Part shown: positions 41,190-49,642 of the stretch, one piece after another
Numbering within the stretch: the stretch's first letter is position 1
Layout: each line of letters starts with the position of its first letter
Source of the DNA: an uncultured Bacteroidales bacterium
Lineage (GTDB): Bacteria; Bacteroidota; Bacteroidia; Bacteroidales; Bacteroidaceae
Length of the DNA: 64,000 bases
Reading direction: 5' to 3'
Assembly (NCBI GenBank): GCA_902768605.1
Contig: CACXLY010000001.1
Coordinates: 36,850 to 100,849 of the forward strand
Notes under the pieces: generated by a model
The model's input: only the letters and a program-made list of their open reading frames with translations
What the model was told of the DNA's origin: nothing
Database searches by the model: none
Made by a program: the position numbers and the translations under genes

Positions 41190-41882
41190 ATGGCGTGTAT
41201 CCTGCATATAGAGACCAGCACGAAAGCGTGTTCTGTAGCACTAAGCGAGAACGGCAGCCTCATCTTCCATCAGGAAGACCTTGAGGGGCCGAACCATGCC
41301 GTCGTGTGTGGCGTCTTCGTAGATGAAGCGTTGTCGTTTGCCAACTCTCACGCCATCCCGGTCGATGCCGTTGCAGTGAGCGAAGGTCCCGGCAGCTATA
41401 CCGGCCTGCGCATCGGTGTTTCGTTGGCCAAGGGCGTATGCTATGGTCGGGACTTGCCTCTGCTGAGCGTGTCGACGCTCAAGCTTCTGTGCGTGCCTGT
41501 CCTGCTGGGGAAAGAGGAATTGCCCGACGACGCGCTGCTCGTCCCCATGATAGACGCGAGGCGAATGGAGGTGTACAGCGCGGTTTACGACAGGTCGCTC
41601 CGTGAGGTGCGAGCCGTCGGCGCAGACATCGTCACCTCAGACACCTACCTTCCCTTCCTCGCAGAGCACCCCGTCTATTTCTTCGGAAACGGCGCCGCAA
41701 AGTGCCAGAGCGTCATTCAGCACCCGAATGCCCACTTCATCGAAGGCATCGTGCCGCTCGCCAAATGGATGTTCCCCTTGGCAGAACGCGCGTTGCATCT
41801 CGGCGAGACACGCGATGTGGCATACTTCGAGCCCTTTTACCTGAAGGATTTCGTTGCGATAAAATCAAAAAGCCTACTATAA
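41190..41882 (+). CDS. tsaB: tRNA threonylcarbamoyladenosine biosynthesis protein TsaB
   Basis: 230 aa. Actin-like-fold partner of TsaD in making t6A on ANN-decoding tRNAs. N-terminal ILHIETSTKACSVALS, the VSEGPGSYTGLRIGVSLAKGVCYG segment and PMIDARRMEVYSAVYD are typical of TsaB, which keeps the fold but lacks metal-binding residues. Full length. The last A of its TAA stop is the A of the next start codon (TAATG at 41880-41884), so translation is coupled with the DUF4290 gene. Confidence 0.93.
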   Translation: MACILHIETSTKACSVALSENGSLIFHQEDLEGPNHAVVCGVFVDEALSFANSHAIPVDAVAVSEGPGSYTGLRIGVSLAKGVCYGRDLPLLSVSTLKLLCVPVLLGKEELPDDALLVPMIDARRMEVYSAVYDRSLREVRAVGADIVTSDTYLPFLAEHPVYFFGNGAAKCQSVIQHPNAHFIEGIVPLAKWMFPLAERALHLGETRDVAYFEPFYLKDFVAIKSKSLL

Positions 41883-42478
41883 TGCAATACAACACACAAA
41901 GAGAGCAACTCGTGATGCCTGAGTACGGGCGAGCCGTCCAAATGATGGTGGATATGGCCGTCGAGATAAAGGACCGTGCCGAGCGACAGCGATGCGCCAA
42001 CACCATCGTGAGAATCATGTCGGGTCTGCTGCCGTCGGCGGCCAGCAAGGAAGACAACGAACATCGCCTCTGGAACCATTTGGCGCGCATCTCCCACTAC
42101 AAGCTCGACATCGACTATCCCGTCAACATCGTTCCCCAAGAAGAAGTGATGGCCCATCCCGAGCCGTTGCCTTACCCGATGAAGGACATCAAGCGCAGGC
42201 ACTACGGCTATCTCGTGGAGCAAGGCCTCGAGTATGCGAAGACGATTCAAGACGAAGGGACACGCAAGGCCTTCACGGAGTGCATCGCCAACCAGATGAA
42301 GCAAGACCTCTTCATTTGGAATCGCGACTCGATGGACAACGCACTCGTGGCCCAGGACATCGAGAGGTATTCGGGCGGCCGACTGGGCATCGACCTCGAC
42401 AGCTTCACATTCGAGCCCGTCGGCGAGTCGCCGCTGCAGGCCTCCGATGCTGGGAAGAAACGTAAAAGAAAGAAATAG
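41882..42478 (+). CDS. DUF4290 domain-containing protein
   Basis: 198 aa from the ATG at 41882, which shares its A with the tsaB stop. The DUF4290 family is confined, as far as I know, to Bacteroidetes and has no assigned function. Visible: MQYNTQREQLVMPEYGRAVQ at the start, a helical body with RHYGYLVEQGLEYAKTI and RKAFTECIANQMKQDLFIWN, and a basic tail KKRKRKK. Ends 3 bp before murA, so it belongs to the cell-envelope operon DUF4290-murA-rimM-dxr-rseP. The position suggests a housekeeping role, but none can be assigned. Confidence 0.9.
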   Translation: MQYNTQREQLVMPEYGRAVQMMVDMAVEIKDRAERQRCANTIVRIMSGLLPSAASKEDNEHRLWNHLARISHYKLDIDYPVNIVPQEEVMAHPEPLPYPMKDIKRRHYGYLVEQGLEYAKTIQDEGTRKAFTECIANQMKQDLFIWNRDSMDNALVAQDIERYSGGRLGIDLDSFTFEPVGESPLQASDAGKKRKRKK

Positions 42479-42481
42479 GTC

Positions 42482-43822
42482 ATGGCATCATTCATCATAG
42501 AAGGCGGATACAGACTGAAAGGAGAAATTTTGCCTCAAGGGGCAAAGAACGAGGCGTTGCAAGTGCTTTGTGCCGTCTTGCTGACGGAAGAGCCCGTCCA
42601 CATCAAGAATATCCCCGACATTGTCGATGTCAACAACCAGATAAAGCTTCTGGAGGACATGGGCGTCGAGGTGACGAGGCACGATGCACACGATTACACG
42701 TTCTCTGCCAAGCGTCTCGACGACCGATACCTCAGCAGCGAAGCCTACATGGAACGTTGCCGGCAGCTTCGCGGCAGCGTGATGATGCTGGGTCCGCTGC
42801 TGGCGCGGCGCGGCAAGGCTATCGTGGCGAAGCCGGGCGGCGACCAAATCGGCAGGCGTCGCCTCGACACGCACTTCCACGGCATCCAGCAGCTGGGCGG
42901 CCGCTTCACCTATGACGAGGCCCTGCACCTCTACAACGTCGAGGCCGAGCGACTCGAGGGCGCCTACATGCTCTTGGATGAGGCCTCCGTCACCGGCACG
43001 GCGAACATCATCATGACGGCTGTGCTGGCCAAAGGCGTCACGACCATCTACAACGCCGCCTGCGAGCCGTACATCCAGCAGCTTTGTAAGATGCTTTGCC
43101 AGATGGGAGCTCGCATCGCCGGCATCGGCAGCAACCTGCTGACAATCGACGGCGTGGAAAGTCTCCACGGCACGACTCACACCATCCTGCCCGACATGAT
43201 AGAAGTCGGCTCCTTTATCGGCATGGCGGCGATGGTGGGCGATGGCGTACGCATCTGCAACGCGTCGCCGGAGCATCTCGGCATCATCCCGAGCACCTTC
43301 CGTCGGCTGGGCATCCGCATCGAGACGGAGGGGGCAGACCTTTTCATCCCGAGGCAAGAGCATTACGAAATAGAGAGCTTCATCGACGGCTCGTTTATGA
43401 CGCTGAGCGACGCGCCGTGGCCCGGCTTCACGCCCGACCTGCTGAGCGTCCTGCTTGTGGTCAGCACGCAGGCCAAAGGCTCAGTGCTCATCCATCAGAA
43501 GATGTTCGAAAGCCGCCTCTTTTTCGTTGACAAACTTATAGATATGGGAGCGCAGATTATTCTTTGCGATCCGCACAGGGCCGTCGTCGTGGGGCACGAC
43601 CACCAGCGTCAGCTGCACGCGGGCCGCATGACGAGTCCCGACATCCGTGCCGGCATTGCCCTGCTCATTGCCGCCATGAGTGCGCAGGGCACGAGTCGCA
43701 TTGACAACATCGGCCAGATAGACAGAGGATACGAAAACATCGAGGGGCGGCTCTGCGCCCTTGGTGCAAGGATAACGAGAGTGGAGACTCCCTCCAACTC
43801 CCCCTCCATGGGGAGAACATAA
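42482..43822 (+). CDS. murA: UDP-N-acetylglucosamine 1-carboxyvinyltransferase
   Basis: 446 aa. First committed step of peptidoglycan synthesis: adds enolpyruvate from PEP to UDP-GlcNAc. Lys22-Asn23 (AKNEAL) and the R-L-D-T-H segment are in place. The position of the E. coli catalytic Cys115 (PGGCTIG) is occupied by Asp121 (PGGDQIG), a change known from other bacteria to keep activity but block covalent inhibition by fosfomycin. The last residues (ETPSNSPSMGRT) come from a GC-rich repeat (43784-43820) and have no counterpart in the family. It lies 3 bp after DUF4290 and 7 bp before rimM. Confidence 0.97.
   Translation: MASFIIEGGYRLKGEILPQGAKNEALQVLCAVLLTEEPVHIKNIPDIVDVNNQIKLLEDMGVEVTRHDAHDYTFSAKRLDDRYLSSEAYMERCRQLRGSVMMLGPLLARRGKAIVAKPGGDQIGRRRLDTHFHGIQQLGGRFTYDEALHLYNVEAERLEGAYMLLDEASVTGTANIIMTAVLAKGVTTIYNAACEPYIQQLCKMLCQMGARIAGIGSNLLTIDGVESLHGTTHTILPDMIEVGSFIGMAAMVGDGVRICNASPEHLGIIPSTFRRLGIRIETEGADLFIPRQEHYEIESFIDGSFMTLSDAPWPGFTPDLLSVLLVVSTQAKGSVLIHQKMFESRLFFVDKLIDMGAQIILCDPHRAVVVGHDHQRQLHAGRMTSPDIRAGIALLIAAMSAQGTSRIDNIGQIDRGYENIEGRLCALGARITRVETPSNSPSMGRT
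43784..43820. repeat. GC-rich repeat encoding the MurA C-terminus
   Basis: CTCCCCCTCCATGGGGAG core preceded by GACTCCCTCCAA; the gene's stop is right after it. Confidence 0.85.
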
Positions 43823-43829
43823 AAAGGAA

Positions 43830-44339
43830 ATGATAGCTGACAACGAGGTTTATAAGATAGGACACATCGGCCGCACGCACGGCGTCAAGGGCGAGGTGAC
43901 GTTCAGCTTCACCGACGACGTCTGGGACCGTGCCGAGGCTGCATACCTCCTGCTGCGCGTCGAGGGCATCCTCGTGCCGTTTTTCCTGGAAGAGTACCGC
44001 TTCCGCAGCGACACGACGGCGCTCCTGAAGTTCCTCGACTACGACTCTGCCAACGACGTGCAGTTCCTCATCGGATGCGACGTCTTCTTCCCGCACTCGC
44101 TGACCCCCGAGGCAAGCGAGGACGACGAATACACCTGGCGCTACTTCACGGGCTTCGAGCTCTGGGACGAGGCGGCGGGACGCATAGGCACCATCGACCG
44201 CGTGGATGACACGACGCAGAACGTCCTGTTCCAGGTCGGCGAGCGATACATCCCGGCTGCCGAGGACTGGATAAAGGACATCGACCACAAGGCGAGGACC
44301 ATCCGCATGTCGCTGCCCGAGGGGCTGCTTGACTTGTAA
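43830..44339 (+). CDS. rimM: 16S rRNA-processing factor RimM
   Basis: 169 aa. Helps late 30S maturation by binding S19. The N-terminal barrel begins with YKIGHIGRTHGVKGEVTFSF and the C-terminal PRC-barrel contains GRIGTIDRVDDTTQNVLFQV and YIPAAEDWIKDIDHKARTIRM, ending LPEGLLDL as is usual. Full length. Starts 7 bp after murA; a 7-bp-period array separates it from dxr. Confidence 0.95.
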   Translation: MIADNEVYKIGHIGRTHGVKGEVTFSFTDDVWDRAEAAYLLLRVEGILVPFFLEEYRFRSDTTALLKFLDYDSANDVQFLIGCDVFFPHSLTPEASEDDEYTWRYFTGFELWDEAAGRIGTIDRVDDTTQNVLFQVGERYIPAAEDWIKDIDHKARTIRMSLPEGLLDL

Positions 44340-44388
44340 TTAGAAATTAAGAATTAAGAGTTAAGAGTTAAGAATTAAGAGTTAATAA
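44339..44388. repeat. 7-bp-period AATTAAG/AGTTAAG array
   Basis: Six heptamers between the rimM stop and the dxr start. Confidence 0.9.
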
Positions 44389-45552
44389 ATGAAAAGAATT
44401 TGCATATTAGGCTCCACGGGCAGCATCGGCACGCAGACGCTGCAAGTCATCAGCGAGCACCCCGACCTGTTCGAGGCGTACGTGCTGACGGCGAACACCC
44501 AGGCCAACCTGCTCATCGCGCAGGCAAAGCAATACAGGCCGCAGTGCGTCGTCATTGCCGACGAGAGCAAGTACGACTACGTCAGAGACGCCCTGAAGGA
44601 CGAGCCGATACAGGTCTATACGGGCGCCGACGCCCTCTGCCAGGTGGTGCAGATGGAGCCGGTGGACATTGTGCTGACGGCCCTCGTAGGTTTCAGCGGT
44701 CTGCGCCCCACCATCAGCGCCATCCAGGCCGGCAAGCCCATCGCCCTGGCCAACAAGGAGACGCTCGTCGTGGCCGGAGAGCTCATCACCCGTCTCTGCC
44801 TGGAGCACAGGGTGCCTCTGCTGCCCGTCGACAGCGAGCACAGTGCCATCTTCCAGAGCCTCATGGGGGAAGAGAGTCCCATCGAGAAGATTATCCTGAC
44901 GGCCAGCGGAGGCCCGTTCCGCACCTTCACCCGCGACCAGCTGCGCGACGTCAAGCCCGCCCAGGCCCTGAAGCATCCCAACTGGGACATGGGGGCAAAA
45001 ATCACCATCGACAGCGCGTCGATGATGAACAAGGGTTTCGAGGTCATCGAGGCCCGTTGGCTTTTCGACGTCACACCCGAGCGCATACAAGTCGTGGTCC
45101 ATCCGCAGAGCATCCTGCACAGCGCGGTTCAGTTCGAGGACGGCGCCGTGAAGGGACAGCTGGGGATGCCCGACATGCGCGTCCCCATACAGCTTGCACT
45201 CTCCTACCCCACACGTCTCAAGAGCAGCTTCCCCCGCATCGACTGGTGGGACCTCAAGGACCTGACGTTCGAGCGACCAGACGCAGAGAAGTTCCGCTGC
45301 CTCGGGATGGCCTACGAGGCGATACGGATGGGCGGCAACGCCGCGTGCGTCGTCAACGCAGCAAACGAAGTGGCCAACCTCGCCTTCCGTCAGGAGCGCT
45401 GCAGCTTCCTTGGGATGGCCGACGTCATCGAGCAGACACTGCGCCGCGTACCGCATCAGGAGAAGCCTTCCCTGCAGGACTACCTCGACTGCGACCGCGA
45501 GTCGCGCTGCGTGGCTGAAGAAATCATAAAACACCCCACACGAGGCGTCTGA
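44389..45552 (+). CDS. dxr: 1-deoxy-D-xylulose 5-phosphate reductoisomerase
   Basis: 387 aa. Makes methylerythritol phosphate in the MEP isoprenoid pathway with NADPH. N-terminal ILGSTGSIGTQTLQVI is the dinucleotide site; LANKETLVVAGELI, the metal site VDSEHSAIFQ, ILTASGGPFR, HPNWDMGAKITIDSASMMNKGFE and the C-terminal GGNAACVVNAANEVAN are all present. Together with ispG at 59677 it shows that this organism uses the MEP route. Separated from rseP by a 22-bp-period array. Confidence 0.97.
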   Translation: MKRICILGSTGSIGTQTLQVISEHPDLFEAYVLTANTQANLLIAQAKQYRPQCVVIADESKYDYVRDALKDEPIQVYTGADALCQVVQMEPVDIVLTALVGFSGLRPTISAIQAGKPIALANKETLVVAGELITRLCLEHRVPLLPVDSEHSAIFQSLMGEESPIEKIILTASGGPFRTFTRDQLRDVKPAQALKHPNWDMGAKITIDSASMMNKGFEVIEARWLFDVTPERIQVVVHPQSILHSAVQFEDGAVKGQLGMPDMRVPIQLALSYPTRLKSSFPRIDWWDLKDLTFERPDAEKFRCLGMAYEAIRMGGNAACVVNAANEVANLAFRQERCSFLGMADVIEQTLRRVPHQEKPSLQDYLDCDRESRCVAEEIIKHPTRGV

Positions 45553-45555
45553 CGT

Positions 45556-45645
45556 TCCTTGCTGTAGCATCGGCCGACGCCACAGCAAGCATCGGCCGAC
45601 GCCACAGCAAGCATCGGCCACTCCCACAGCAAGCGTCGGCCGACG
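45556..45645. repeat. 22-bp-period array of CACAGCAAGCATCGGCC
   Basis: CTTGCTGT at 45558, then CACAGCAAG at 45581, 45603 and 45625: three direct units 22 bp apart preceded by one inverted copy. Confidence 0.95.
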
Positions 45646-45692
45646 CATCATTTTCCTCATAACAAACACATGGCAAAAGAAACTCATTTATA

Positions 45693-47111
45693 ATGGAAAC
45701 AGTACTGATAAAAACCCTGCAGCTGATATGCTGCCTCAGCATCCTGGTCGTCCTGCACGAGGGCGGCCACTTCGGCTTCGCCAAACTCTTCGGCGTGAAG
45801 GTCGAGAAGTTCTTCATGTTCTTCGACTACAAGTTCCACCTCTTCAGCACGAAGAGCAAGTGGTTCACCCGCCTTTTCCCCAGTTTCAAGGACAAAGAGA
45901 CGGAGTACGGCATCGGCTGGATACCCCTCGGCGGCTACGTCAAGATAGCCGGCATGATAGATGAGAGCATGGACACCGAGCAGATGAAGCAGCCGGCGCA
46001 ACCCGACGAGTTCCGCTCGCAGAAGGTATGGAAGCGCTTCCTCATCATGTTCGGCGGCGTGCTGATGAACCTCATCACCGCCTGGGTCATCTACAGCCTC
46101 GTGCTGCTGGCCTGGGGGCGCGACTACTATCCCATGACAAGCATCGAGCAGGGCTTCCAGTACAACGAGCAGGCCCACGCCATCGGCTTCCAGGACGGCG
46201 ACATTCCCATCCGCACGGACAAGGGCGAGATAAAGGAGTACAGCCTCGCCGTGATGCGCACCATCTCCAATGCCAAGACCGTCACCGTCCTGCGACAGGG
46301 CGAGGAGGTCGTGCTCGAGATGCCCGAAGAGGGACTTTCCATGCTGAAGATGATGCAGTCGCAGCCGCAGTTCCTACAACTATTGGCCGAGGCCTACATC
46401 GACTCGGTCGTGCCCGGCTCTGCTGCTGCGAAGGCCGGCATCGAGAGAGGCATGAGGCTGCTCTCGGTCAACGGAAAGGAGATTTCCACGTGGGCCGACT
46501 TCGACTACGAAGTAACGCTGCGCCGCCAGGATGTGCTCGCCTCGCCCGACTGCACCGCCGAGGACAGCCTCCGCTGGCGCACCCTCGACGCCGTCGTCGC
46601 CTCGGCCGACGGGAGCCGCACCGATACCCTCAGCCTGCAGCTCGACGAGAAATACATGATGGGCGTCACGAGGCACGTCCCCGACTACAAAACCGTGCAC
46701 CTCAGCTACAACCTGCTGAACTGCTTCCCCGCAGGCCTCAGCTACGGCTGGCGCGTACTCAAGAGCTACGTCAACGACCTCAAGTACGTGGCCAGCGCCG
46801 AGGGAGCGAAGAGCGTCGGCTCGTTCATCACCATCGGCAACATCTTCCCCAACGCCTGGGACTGGCATCAGTTCTGGATGCTCACCGCATTCATCAGCAT
46901 CATCCTTGCCGTCATGAACATCCTGCCCATACCGGGGCTCGACGGCGGCCACATCGTCCTCCTCTTCTACGAAGGCATCACGGGCCGGCAACCCTCGGAT
47001 AAAGCGATGGAATGGATAGAAAAGATAGGCATCGGCATTATCATCGCACTCATGGTGCTCGCCCTGAGCAACGACGTTCGCAACTTCATCTTACCGCTCT
47101 TCGGACTATGA
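45693..47111 (+). CDS. rseP: RIP metalloprotease RseP (site-2 protease)
   Basis: 472 aa. Membrane zinc protease that cleaves anti-sigma factors or remnant signal peptides within the membrane. HEGGH with His22, Glu23 and His26 lies in the first helix and the second motif NILPIPGLDGGH lies near residue 410. The cytoplasmic/periplasmic middle carries two PDZ-like segments (about 140-290). Four helices in total. The ECF sigma/anti-sigma pair at 62258-63721 may be a client. Its stop overlaps the start of the lipoprotein gene by 4 bp (ATGA). Confidence 0.96.
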   Translation: METVLIKTLQLICCLSILVVLHEGGHFGFAKLFGVKVEKFFMFFDYKFHLFSTKSKWFTRLFPSFKDKETEYGIGWIPLGGYVKIAGMIDESMDTEQMKQPAQPDEFRSQKVWKRFLIMFGGVLMNLITAWVIYSLVLLAWGRDYYPMTSIEQGFQYNEQAHAIGFQDGDIPIRTDKGEIKEYSLAVMRTISNAKTVTVLRQGEEVVLEMPEEGLSMLKMMQSQPQFLQLLAEAYIDSVVPGSAAAKAGIERGMRLLSVNGKEISTWADFDYEVTLRRQDVLASPDCTAEDSLRWRTLDAVVASADGSRTDTLSLQLDEKYMMGVTRHVPDYKTVHLSYNLLNCFPAGLSYGWRVLKSYVNDLKYVASAEGAKSVGSFITIGNIFPNAWDWHQFWMLTAFISIILAVMNILPIPGLDGGHIVLLFYEGITGRQPSDKAMEWIEKIGIGIIIALMVLALSNDVRNFILPLFGL

Positions 47112-47449
47112 AACGATACATTTTCCTCATCTCATTAGCCGCCCTGCTGGCCGCCTGCACCGAGAAGACACCGGAAGAGCGCGCCGCCAACATGCTCCGC
47201 GAGGCACGCTACGCACTGCACCACCACCTCTGGAACGAAGCACGCGACACCATCTTCTCGCTCCGACGCAACTGCCCCACTGCCATCGAGGCACGCCGAC
47301 AAGCCATTCTCCTGCTCGACAGCATCGAGATGCTCGCCGCCACCGACAGCCTCAAACTCGTGACAGGAAAGGAATGGGAGCGACTCAACGTCAAGAAACA
47401 ATTCTTCGAGCGTAAGCTGCAAGAAGACCTGAAATCAATTCATAACTGA
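47108..47449 (+). CDS. Small lipoprotein of unknown function
   Basis: 113 aa. Signal with lipobox LLAAC (Cys17 after KRYIFLISLAAL) followed by TEKTPEERAANMLREARYALHHHLWNEARDTIFSLRRNCPTAIEARRQAILLLDSIE, a single helical TPR-like repeat. Translationally coupled to rseP (ATGA overlap). Short TPR-like lipoproteins near rseP are seen in other Bacteroidales as far as I recall, without a known role. It could help present substrates or scaffold the protease, but that is only guesswork from the coupling. Confidence 0.85.
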   Translation: MKRYIFLISLAALLAACTEKTPEERAANMLREARYALHHHLWNEARDTIFSLRRNCPTAIEARRQAILLLDSIEMLAATDSLKLVTGKEWERLNVKKQFFERKLQEDLKSIHN

Positions 47450-47520
47450 GAATTCATAATTCATAATAAGGCTACGCCCTGAGTTTATGATTATGAATTG
47501 AGAATTATGAATTATGAATC
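47446..47520. repeat. 7-bp-period AATTCAT array with GCTACGCCCT element
   Basis: AATTCAT and AATTATG heptamers surround GCTACGCCCTGAGTTTA (47471-47487), the same composite as at 30418-30515. Confidence 0.9.
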
Positions 47521-47527
47521 AAAAGAG

Positions 47528-49111
47528 ATGGACTTAGTTGACGCCATAAAGGAATACGACGACTTCCGCCAACGGACGCGCCAGGCCGACCCGCTCCGCG
47601 CCATCGACACTCCGCTGCTGCGCCGCATCGGCAAGGCAGCCGACGCGCTGGGCCTGGAGTGCTATGTCGTGGGCGGATACGTGAGGGACATCATCCTGGA
47701 GCGTCCCTCGAAGGACATCGACGTGGTGGTTGCAGCCCCCTCCCCCGAGGTAGAGGGGAGAAATGGGAAATGCCAATCTCGCGAAGAAAGCCTCCCTCCT
47801 CGGGGGGAGGTTGGAGGGGGGCCGGCCTCCGGGCCCGGCATCCGCCTCGCCCAAGCACTGGCGAAGGAGCTCGGCCGCGGGGCCCACGTCAGCATCTTCC
47901 GCAACTTCGGCACGGCGCAACTGAAATGGCATGAGCAGGAGATAGAATTCGTCGGCGCACGCCGCGAGAGCTATCAGCGCGACAGCCGCAAGCCCATCGT
48001 CGAGGACGGCACACTCGACGACGACCTCCACCGCCGCGACTTCACCATCAACGCCCTTGCCGTATGCCTCAACACGGGTCGGTTCGGCCAGTTCATCGAC
48101 CTCTTCGACGGACTGCTCGACCTCGAGGACGGCATCATCGCCACACCCCTCGACCCCGACATCACGTTCAGCGACGACCCGCTACGCATGATGCGCTGCA
48201 TCCGCTTCGCCACCCAGCTGCGATTCCAAATCGAGGAAGAGACGGCAGAAGCGCTCCGACGCAACGCCGACCGCATTAAGATTATCTCGCAGGAGCGCAT
48301 CATCGACGAACTCAATAAAATCATGATGGCCCCCGTGCCCAGCATCGGCTTCATCGAACTGAGCCGCAGCGGCCTGCTCCCCATCATCCTGCCCGAAGTG
48401 GCTGCCCTCGAAGGCGTTGAGTCACGCAATGGCCGCGCCCACAAAGACAACTTCTATCACACGCTCGAGGTGTTGGATAATGTGGCAAGAAGTGAAGAAT
48501 TATGGCTTCGCTGGGCCGCACTCCTGCACGACATCGGGAAGCCGCGCAGCAAACGCTGGGACAACCTGGCGGGCTGGACATTCCACAACCACAACTACAT
48601 CGGGCAGAAGATGGTGGCACCACTGTTCCGCCGCCTGAAGCTGCCGACGGACGAGCGCATGGCATACGTCGAGAAGCTCGTCGGCCTGCACATGCGTCCC
48701 ATCGCCATTGCCGACGACGAAGTGACCGACAGCGCCGTCCGACGCCTGCTCTTCGAGGCGGGAGAGGACATCGACGACCTGATGCGACTCTGCGAAGCTG
48801 ATATCACCAGCAAGAACCGCGAAAAGAAGCAGCGTTTCCTGCAGAACTTTCAGCTCGTCCGAGAGAAGCTCATCGACCTGCAGGCACGCGACAACTACCG
48901 CACCTGGCACAACCCCATCTCCGGCGAGGAAATCATGGCCACCTTCGCTCTGCAGCCATGCCGCGAGGTCGGCATCCTGAAGCAAGCCGTCAAGGACGCC
49001 ATCTGGGACTCCCTTATCCCTAACGACCACGACGCCGCATTCCAGTTCATGCTCGAGAAAGCCAAGGAGATGAACCTGACACCCGTTTCGCTAAAAGACA
49101 AGAACCAATAG
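47528..49111 (+). CDS. cca: tRNA nucleotidyltransferase (CCA-adding), HD domain
   Basis: 527 aa from the ATG at 47528 (a TTG at 47498 would add repeat-coded residues). Adds or repairs the 3' CCA of tRNAs. Class II polymerase motifs: GGYVRDIILERPSKDIDVVV, the RRDFTINAL motif, and DPLRMMRCIRFATQLRF. A C-terminal HD domain (HDIGKPRSKRWDNLAG, LHMRP) gives phosphatase or phosphodiesterase activity. In the catalytic head, between DIDVVV and GIRLAQALAKEL, lies a foreign stretch of about 32 residues written by an inverted GC-rich repeat pair (47735-47822). The tRNA-Met here does not encode CCA, so the enzyme is needed. Confidence 0.93.
   Translation: MDLVDAIKEYDDFRQRTRQADPLRAIDTPLLRRIGKAADALGLECYVVGGYVRDIILERPSKDIDVVVAAPSPEVEGRNGKCQSREESLPPRGEVGGGPASGPGIRLAQALAKELGRGAHVSIFRNFGTAQLKWHEQEIEFVGARRESYQRDSRKPIVEDGTLDDDLHRRDFTINALAVCLNTGRFGQFIDLFDGLLDLEDGIIATPLDPDITFSDDPLRMMRCIRFATQLRFQIEEETAEALRRNADRIKIISQERIIDELNKIMMAPVPSIGFIELSRSGLLPIILPEVAALEGVESRNGRAHKDNFYHTLEVLDNVARSEELWLRWAALLHDIGKPRSKRWDNLAGWTFHNHNYIGQKMVAPLFRRLKLPTDERMAYVEKLVGLHMRPIAIADDEVTDSAVRRLLFEAGEDIDDLMRLCEADITSKNREKKQRFLQNFQLVREKLIDLQARDNYRTWHNPISGEEIMATFALQPCREVGILKQAVKDAIWDSLIPNDHDAAFQFMLEKAKEMNLTPVSLKDKNQ
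47735..47822. repeat. Inverted pair of GC-rich repeats in the nucleotidyltransferase gene
   Basis: Arms CCCCCTCCCCCGAGGTAGAG (47737-47756) and CCTCCTCGGGGGGAGG (47797-47812), with GTTGGAGGGGGGCC after the second; in frame within the catalytic head. Confidence 0.88.
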
Positions 49112-49120
49112 AACAAAGCT

Positions 49121-49615
49121 ATGGAAGTTATTCAGAGTTTCACCATCGACCACACCAGGCTGAAGCCCGGTATCTACGTGTCGAGACAAGACAAGGGCTT
49201 CACCACGTTCGACCTGCGCATCACGGAGCCCAACAAGGAACCCGCCGTGGCGCCCGCCGCCATCCACAGCATCGAGCATCTGATGGCGACGTGGTTCCGC
49301 AACTCGTCGGTCAAGGACGACGTCGTGTACGTAGGCCCCATGGGATGCCTCACGGGAATGTACATCGTGATGACCGGCAACTACTCCGTGCAGGACATGC
49401 GCAAGCTGACCATCCAATGCCTGGAGTGGATGCTCACACAGGAGAAAGTGCCGGCTACGGAGCCACAGACGTGCGGCAACTGTCTGCTCCACGACCTGCC
49501 CATGTGCAAATGGGAGGCAAGGCGCTATCTCGACCGCCTCAAGAACGATTTCCACAGCGAATACTCCATGCTGCAGGTCACTTTGGACGACGGCAAGGTC
49601 TTTGCCGACGCATAA
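49121..49615 (+). CDS. luxS: S-ribosylhomocysteine lyase (AI-2 synthase)
   Basis: 164 aa. Cleaves S-ribosylhomocysteine to homocysteine and the precursor of autoinducer-2. Metal ligands His49 and His53 in HSIEH (with Glu52), Cys118 in TCGNC, and the catalytic Cys76 in GPMGCLTG are all present. Full length. Starts 9 bp after the nucleotidyltransferase gene. The AI-2E-type transporter at 26670 could export its product, but that family also transports other solutes. Confidence 0.97.
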   Translation: MEVIQSFTIDHTRLKPGIYVSRQDKGFTTFDLRITEPNKEPAVAPAAIHSIEHLMATWFRNSSVKDDVVYVGPMGCLTGMYIVMTGNYSVQDMRKLTIQCLEWMLTQEKVPATEPQTCGNCLLHDLPMCKWEARRYLDRLKNDFHSEYSMLQVTLDDGKVFADA

Positions 49616-49642
49616 CCCACCGAATGAAAACACAGCACGGCA

